In this document: piece by piece, positions 6,771 to 9,483 of the stretch
How the letters are laid out: each line of letters starts with the position of its first letter
Position numbering within the stretch: the stretch's first letter is position 1
NCBI GenBank assembly: GCA_003522945.1
Contig: DPHR01000011.1
Span: forward strand, 2,229 to 11,711
Reading direction: 5' to 3'
Length of the DNA stretch: 9,483 bases
From: Clostridiales bacterium
GTDB taxonomy: Bacteria; Bacillota; Clostridia; Oscillospirales; Oscillospiraceae
The notes under the pieces: generated by a model
What the model saw: only the letters and a program-made list of their open reading frames with translations
Database searches by the model: none
What the model was told of the DNA's origin: nothing
Position numbers and translations under genes: made by a program

Positions 6771-6806
6771 TAAAACTCCGGCATGACCCTGCGGATCATG
6801 CCGGAG
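6771..6806 (-). terminator. Terminator after the pyrophosphatase gene
   Basis: CTCCGGCATGA (6776-6786) and TCATGCCGGAG (6796-6806) form a perfect 11-bp stem with a 9-base loop. On the minus strand the stem is followed by TTTTATA. It lies 15 bases beyond the pyrophosphatase stop codon and just upstream of the DUF3267 promoter, so the two same-strand genes are separate units. Confidence 0.87.
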
Positions 6807-6821
6807 CGTATCGCTATATGC

Positions 6822-8939
6822 TTAGATCAGGTGGAAGGCAAGGATCAGGCCGGAGAACACGATGGAAACCGTGGAGCACAGCTTGATCAGAATGTTCAGG
6901 GACGGGCCGGAAGTATCCTTGAACGGATCGCCGACGGTGTCGCCGACAACGGCAGCCTTGTGCTGCTCGCTGCCCTTGCCGCCGTGGTGGCCGCCCTCGA
7001 TATACTTCTTCGCGTTGTCCCAGGCGCCGCCGGCGTTGGACATGAACACGGCCATCGCAAAGCCGGTGACGGACACACCGCCGAGCAGACCGACAACGCC
7101 GGTGGGCCCGAGGATGAGGCCGGTGACCAGAGGAACGACGATGGCGAGCAGAGCCGGAGCGACCATCTCGTGAAGAGCGCCCTGCGTGCAGAGCGAGACG
7201 CACTGCGCGTAGTCCGGATCAGCCTTGTATTCCATGATGCCGGGGATCTCCTTGAACTGACGGCGGACTTCCACAACGATGGACTGCGCCGCGCGCTGCA
7301 CAGCGCTCATGGTGAACGCGGAGAACACGAACGTGAGCATCGCGCCGATGAAGAGACCGACCAGAACGGTGGGGCTCGTGAGCGTGAAGTTCAAAATCTC
7401 TTCCGTGTTGTCCTGCACGATGTTGACGTAGGAGACGAGCAGCGCAAGAGCGGTCAGAGAAGCAGAGCCGATCGCAAAGCCCTTGCCGGTAGCGGCCGTG
7501 GTGTTGCCCAGAGAGTCGAGAGCGTCGGTGCGCTCGCGGACTTCCTCGGGGAGACCGGCCATCTCGGCGATGCCGCCGGCGTTGTCGGCCACGGGGCCGT
7601 AAGCGTCGGTCGCGAGAGTGATGCCGAGCGTGGAGAGCATGCCGACGCCGGCGATGCCGATGCCGTACAGACCCTTGTTGAAGGCCTCGGTGAAGTGACC
7701 GGCGCCGTCAACGATCGTCTTGGAGCCGCCCGCGGCAAAGTAGCTGATGAGAACGGCGGCAGCAACGATCAGAATGGAGGTCAGCGTGGACTTGAGACCG
7801 AGGGAGATGCCGCCGATGATGATCGTGGCAGAGCCGGTCTCGGAAGCCGCGGCGAGCTCCTGGGTGGGCTTGTAGGTGTCGGAGGTGTAATACTCGGTGA
7901 AGTAGCCGATGGCGCAGCCGCCGATCAGACCGCAGAGGATGGCGACGTAAACGCCCCAGCCGTCGTTTGGGAGAAGGAGAAGGCAGAGGGGAGCGGCGAG
8001 CACGGCGGCGAGAATGGCCGCGGTGTAGGTGCCGGTACGGAGACTCTTGAGCAGGGCCTGCTGGGAAGCATTTTCCTTCGTCTTGACGAGGAAGGAGCCG
8101 ATGATGGAGCAGATGATGCCGACAACGGCGAGAGCCATGGGCAGCAGCATACCGGCGAAGCCGTAGCCGCCGACGGCGCTCAGCGCGAAGGTGGCGAGAA
8201 TGGAGCCGACGTAGGACTCGTACAGGTCAGCGCCCATACCGGCAACGTCGCCGACGTTGTCGCCGACGTTATCGGCGATGGTGGCGGGGTTGCGCGGGTC
8301 GTCCTCGGGGATACCGGCTTCGACCTTGCCGACAAGGTCAGCACCGACGTCCGCGGCCTTGGTGTAGATACCGCCGCCGACGCGGGCGAAGAGCGCCATG
8401 AAGGAAGCGCCCATGCCGTTCATGACCATGATGTTGCCGAGCTGCACGGGATCATCAATGCCGAAGGCATAGCGGAGCAGGAAAAACCAGATGGTGATAT
8501 CCAGCATGCCGAGACCGACGACGGTGAAGCCCATAACGGAACCGGAGGAGAACGCCACGCGGAGACCCTTGTTCAGGCTCTCGGAGGCGGCCTGCGCGGT
8601 ACGCGCGTTGGAGCTCGTGGCGATCTTCATGCCGACGAGACCGGCGAGCATCGACCAGATGCCGCCCGTGATGAACGCGAACGGGGTAAACTTGGAGAGC
8701 ATTTTGCCGCCGGAGGCAAAAGCGATCACCAGCAGAACCACGAACACGATGGCGAAGACCTTGAGAACGGTGGTGTACTGACGCTTCAGATAAGCGTTGG
8801 CACCCTCACGAATGGAAGCGGCGAGCTTCTGCATCTTTTCGGTGCCTTCGGAATAGCCCATGACTTTCTTTGCCTGAAGAACAGCAAAGAGACCGGCAAC
8901 GACAGCACCGACGAAGCCGATCCAAAACAGATTGTCCAA
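6822..8939 (-). CDS. hppA: Membrane-embedded ion-pumping pyrophosphatase (K+-dependent class)
   Basis: A 705-residue, very hydrophobic protein that hydrolyses pyrophosphate and uses the energy to pump H+ and/or Na+ across the cytoplasmic membrane. All active-site motifs are present: ADVGADLVGKVE (196-207), EDDPRNPA (212-219), DNVGDNVGD (223-231), TDAYGPVADNAGG (444-456), SNAGGAWDNAKKYIE (634-648) and GDTVGDPFKDTSGPS (666-680). GNTTAATGKG (478-487) has alanine (A482) where K+-independent enzymes have lysine, so it belongs to the K+-dependent class. The glutamate in LYESY (E241) sits where Na+-transporting members carry their gate residue, so Na+ pumping is plausible but inferred. The start is TTG, with GAGGAG eight bases upstream. 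It forms a single-gene unit with its own promoter and terminator. Confidence 0.95.
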   Translation of the reverse strand: MDNLFWIGFVGAVVAGLFAVLQAKKVMGYSEGTEKMQKLAASIREGANAYLKRQYTTVLKVFAIVFVVLLVIAFASGGKMLSKFTPFAFITGGIWSMLAGLVGMKIATSSNARTAQAASESLNKGLRVAFSSGSVMGFTVVGLGMLDITIWFFLLRYAFGIDDPVQLGNIMVMNGMGASFMALFARVGGGIYTKAADVGADLVGKVEAGIPEDDPRNPATIADNVGDNVGDVAGMGADLYESYVGSILATFALSAVGGYGFAGMLLPMALAVVGIICSIIGSFLVKTKENASQQALLKSLRTGTYTAAILAAVLAAPLCLLLLPNDGWGVYVAILCGLIGGCAIGYFTEYYTSDTYKPTQELAAASETGSATIIIGGISLGLKSTLTSILIVAAAVLISYFAAGGSKTIVDGAGHFTEAFNKGLYGIGIAGVGMLSTLGITLATDAYGPVADNAGGIAEMAGLPEEVRERTDALDSLGNTTAATGKGFAIGSASLTALALLVSYVNIVQDNTEEILNFTLTSPTVLVGLFIGAMLTFVFSAFTMSAVQRAAQSIVVEVRRQFKEIPGIMEYKADPDYAQCVSLCTQGALHEMVAPALLAIVVPLVTGLILGPTGVVGLLGGVSVTGFAMAVFMSNAGGAWDNAKKYIEGGHHGGKGSEQHKAAVVGDTVGDPFKDTSGPSLNILIKLCSTVSIVFSGLILAFHLI

Positions 8940-8947
8940 TTACTTCA

Positions 8948-8953
8948 CTCCTC
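8948..8953 (-). promoter_or_regulatory. Ribosome binding site for the TTG start of hppA
   Basis: On the minus strand GAGGAG (8953-8948) lies eight bases before TTG at 8939. The frame is open a little further upstream, but no start codon there has a comparable site, so TTG at 8939 is preferred. Confidence 0.8.
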
Positions 8954-8990
8954 AAATTATTTTTTGCTTGGGGTATCAGGGCAGAGGTAA

Positions 8991-9019
8991 ATTTTACAGG
9001 AAAAAACATTTTTTTTCAA
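8991..9019 (-). promoter_or_regulatory. Promoter of hppA
   Basis: On the minus strand TTGAAA (9019-9014) and TAAAAT (8996-8991) are separated by exactly 17 bases; each matches five of six consensus bases. The spacer contains A and T runs, and the sequence upstream (9020-9057) is AT-rich, which could act as an UP element. Transcription should start near 8984, with a leader of about 45 bases. This looks like a strong sigma-A promoter. Confidence 0.8.
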
Positions 9020-9049
9020 TACCGTTTTTTATGAAAAACAAGTCTTAAC

Positions 9050-9078
9050 AAAAAATTGACCCGCAAACCAATTGCGGG
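9050..9078 (-). terminator. Terminator after the tspO remnant
   Basis: CCCGCAA (9060-9066) and TTGCGGG (9072-9078) form a 7-bp stem with a 5-base loop. On the minus strand it is followed by TCAA and six T (9055-9050). It starts 16 bases beyond the remnant's stop codon and shields the hppA promoter from upstream transcription. Confidence 0.75.
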
Positions 9079-9093
9079 CCATTCGGAAACGTT

Positions 9094-9329
9094 TCACTTG
9101 TTTAAAATGTATATTGATATATTCAACACGCCGGCGAAAACCAGCCACAGGAGATACGGAATGTTCAGTTTTCCGGCGGCGGGACGGATATTTCCGAACC
9201 GGAACGCCATTACCGCAGCGAGAACGAGCAGCAGAAGGAGCCAGAAAAAGGCGGCCGGAGGCCCCAGGCAAAGAAGATGGACCACCAGAAGTTAACGAAG
9301 AGCTGTGCCCAGTACGTGAAAAGCGTGTC
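9094..9329 (-). pseudogene. tspO: Truncated, frameshifted TspO/MBR family remnant
   Basis: The C-terminal half of a tryptophan-rich sensory protein (TspO/MBR), a five-helix membrane protein that binds porphyrins and related ligands, is recognisable in two frames. From 9329 one frame reads DTLFTYWAQLFVNFWWS and on to FFAWGLR, the third helix. Near 9253-9258 the reading must move by one base to continue as AAFFWLLLLLVLAAV, then IPYLLWLVFAGVLN and ISIYILNK, the last two helices, ending in TGA at 9094. One missing base, for example in the G/C run, explains the break. The first two helices (about 70 residues) are absent: the region upstream is the end of another gene, and no start codon with a ribosome site is seen. 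A sequencing error could explain the frameshift but not the missing N-terminus. Confidence 0.75.
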
Positions 9330-9345
9330 GCGCGGCGTCGGATGC

Positions 9346-9483
9346 TTATGCCGAAAAGACCTTTTCCAGATGCTTCTGCTCAAAACGCGTCAGCGCGCGG
9401 AAATCCACAAACGGATGATATGCCGCCTCCAGTTCGTCGTGCAGCTCCTTCGCCCGCCGCAGCGCAGAACACGCCTCCGCCGC
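9346..9483 (-). CDS. C-terminal end of a protein, possibly PRK06851-type ATPase (partial)
   Basis: The minus strand is open from the window edge to a TAA at 9348-9346, giving 45 residues that include AKELHDELEAAYHPFVDF (12-29) and end LEKVFSA. The composition (amphipathic, charged, GC-rich third positions) is that of real coding sequence. The pattern of a helix with LHDELE followed by a Y-x-P-x-x-DF segment is reminiscent of the C-terminus of the PRK06851 family of predicted nucleotide-binding ATPases, but this rests on memory of the family and is tentative. The stop lies only 16 bases before the tspO remnant, so the two were probably brought together by a deletion, or once formed an operon. 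Confidence 0.6.
   Translation of the reverse strand, partial: AAEACSALRRAKELHDELEAAYHPFVDFRALTRFEQKHLEKVFSA

Noticed and set aside
6704..6799. Possible 32-residue N-terminal extension of the DUF3267 protein
   Set aside because: This stretch contains the gene's own -35/-10 promoter and part of the hppA terminator, so it cannot be in the transcript from that promoter.
6783..8990. A 735-codon open frame on the plus strand, antisense to the pyrophosphatase gene
   Set aside because: It mirrors hppA over its full length. The product is a low-complexity run of charged residues with repeated G, D, A, E and H and no recognisable fold. Strong codon bias in hppA, avoiding codons whose complement is a stop, explains it.
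9086..9095. 10-bp palindrome GAAACGTTTC at the end of the tspO remnant
   Set aside because: It overlaps the last codons and stop of the remnant and is not at a promoter; one short palindrome is expected by chance.
1..9483. Search for a novel mobile, defence or CRISPR-like system
   Set aside because: No transposase, integrase, repeat-spacer array, toxin-antitoxin pair, tRNA or attachment-site repeat was seen; the genes are ordinary chromosomal functions.

Overview
The window reads as chromosomal DNA from a GC-rich Gram-positive anaerobe, most likely a gut Clostridia member of the Oscillospiraceae/Ruminococcaceae type. Reasons: strong GGAGG-type ribosome sites, TTG starts, the ddl-murF pair, a membrane pyrophosphatase of the K+-dependent class, and a clostridial-style ECF sigma factor with a zinc-finger anti-sigma factor. 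This placement is inferred from gene content and codon use, not from a search. I found no mobile element, RNA gene, CRISPR array or defence system.

Layout, left to right. The last 12 codons of an unidentified plus-strand gene end at 39 and a hairpin follows. An SDR oxidoreductase (96-869, +) converges on a DEDDh 3'-5' exonuclease with a C-terminal zinc-ribbon-like motif and an arginine-rich tail (930-1901, -); the two share a bidirectional terminator. A 203-bp divergent region (1902-2104) has a good promoter on each strand. To the right runs the ddl-murF operon (2105-4482, +): D-Ala-D-Ala ligase, then the ligase that adds that dipeptide to the UDP-MurNAc-tripeptide, with ATGA coupling and a strong terminator. 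Next is an ECF sigma/anti-sigma pair (4581-6018, +) whose genes overlap by 11 bases. It converges on a DUF3267 putative membrane zincin (6065-6703, -) at a second shared hairpin.

The right third is on the minus strand. The hppA-type membrane pyrophosphatase (6822-8939) has a TTG start, a well-formed promoter upstream and a terminator before the DUF3267 gene, which has its own extended -10 promoter. Beyond it is a decayed tspO (TspO/MBR) remnant (9094-9329): the C-terminal half only, broken by an apparent one-base deletion. At the right edge is the C-terminal end of another minus-strand gene (9346-9483).

Most genes are single or two-gene units separated by terminators. Functional themes are cell-wall precursor synthesis (ddl, murF), envelope sensing (sigma/anti-sigma), membrane energetics (pyrophosphatase) and general metabolism or nucleic-acid processing (SDR, exonuclease). 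I judge this an ordinary housekeeping region. The points most worth a second look are the tspO remnant, the exonuclease tail, the unknown sensor domain of the anti-sigma factor and a 9-bp direct repeat upstream of the sigma gene.
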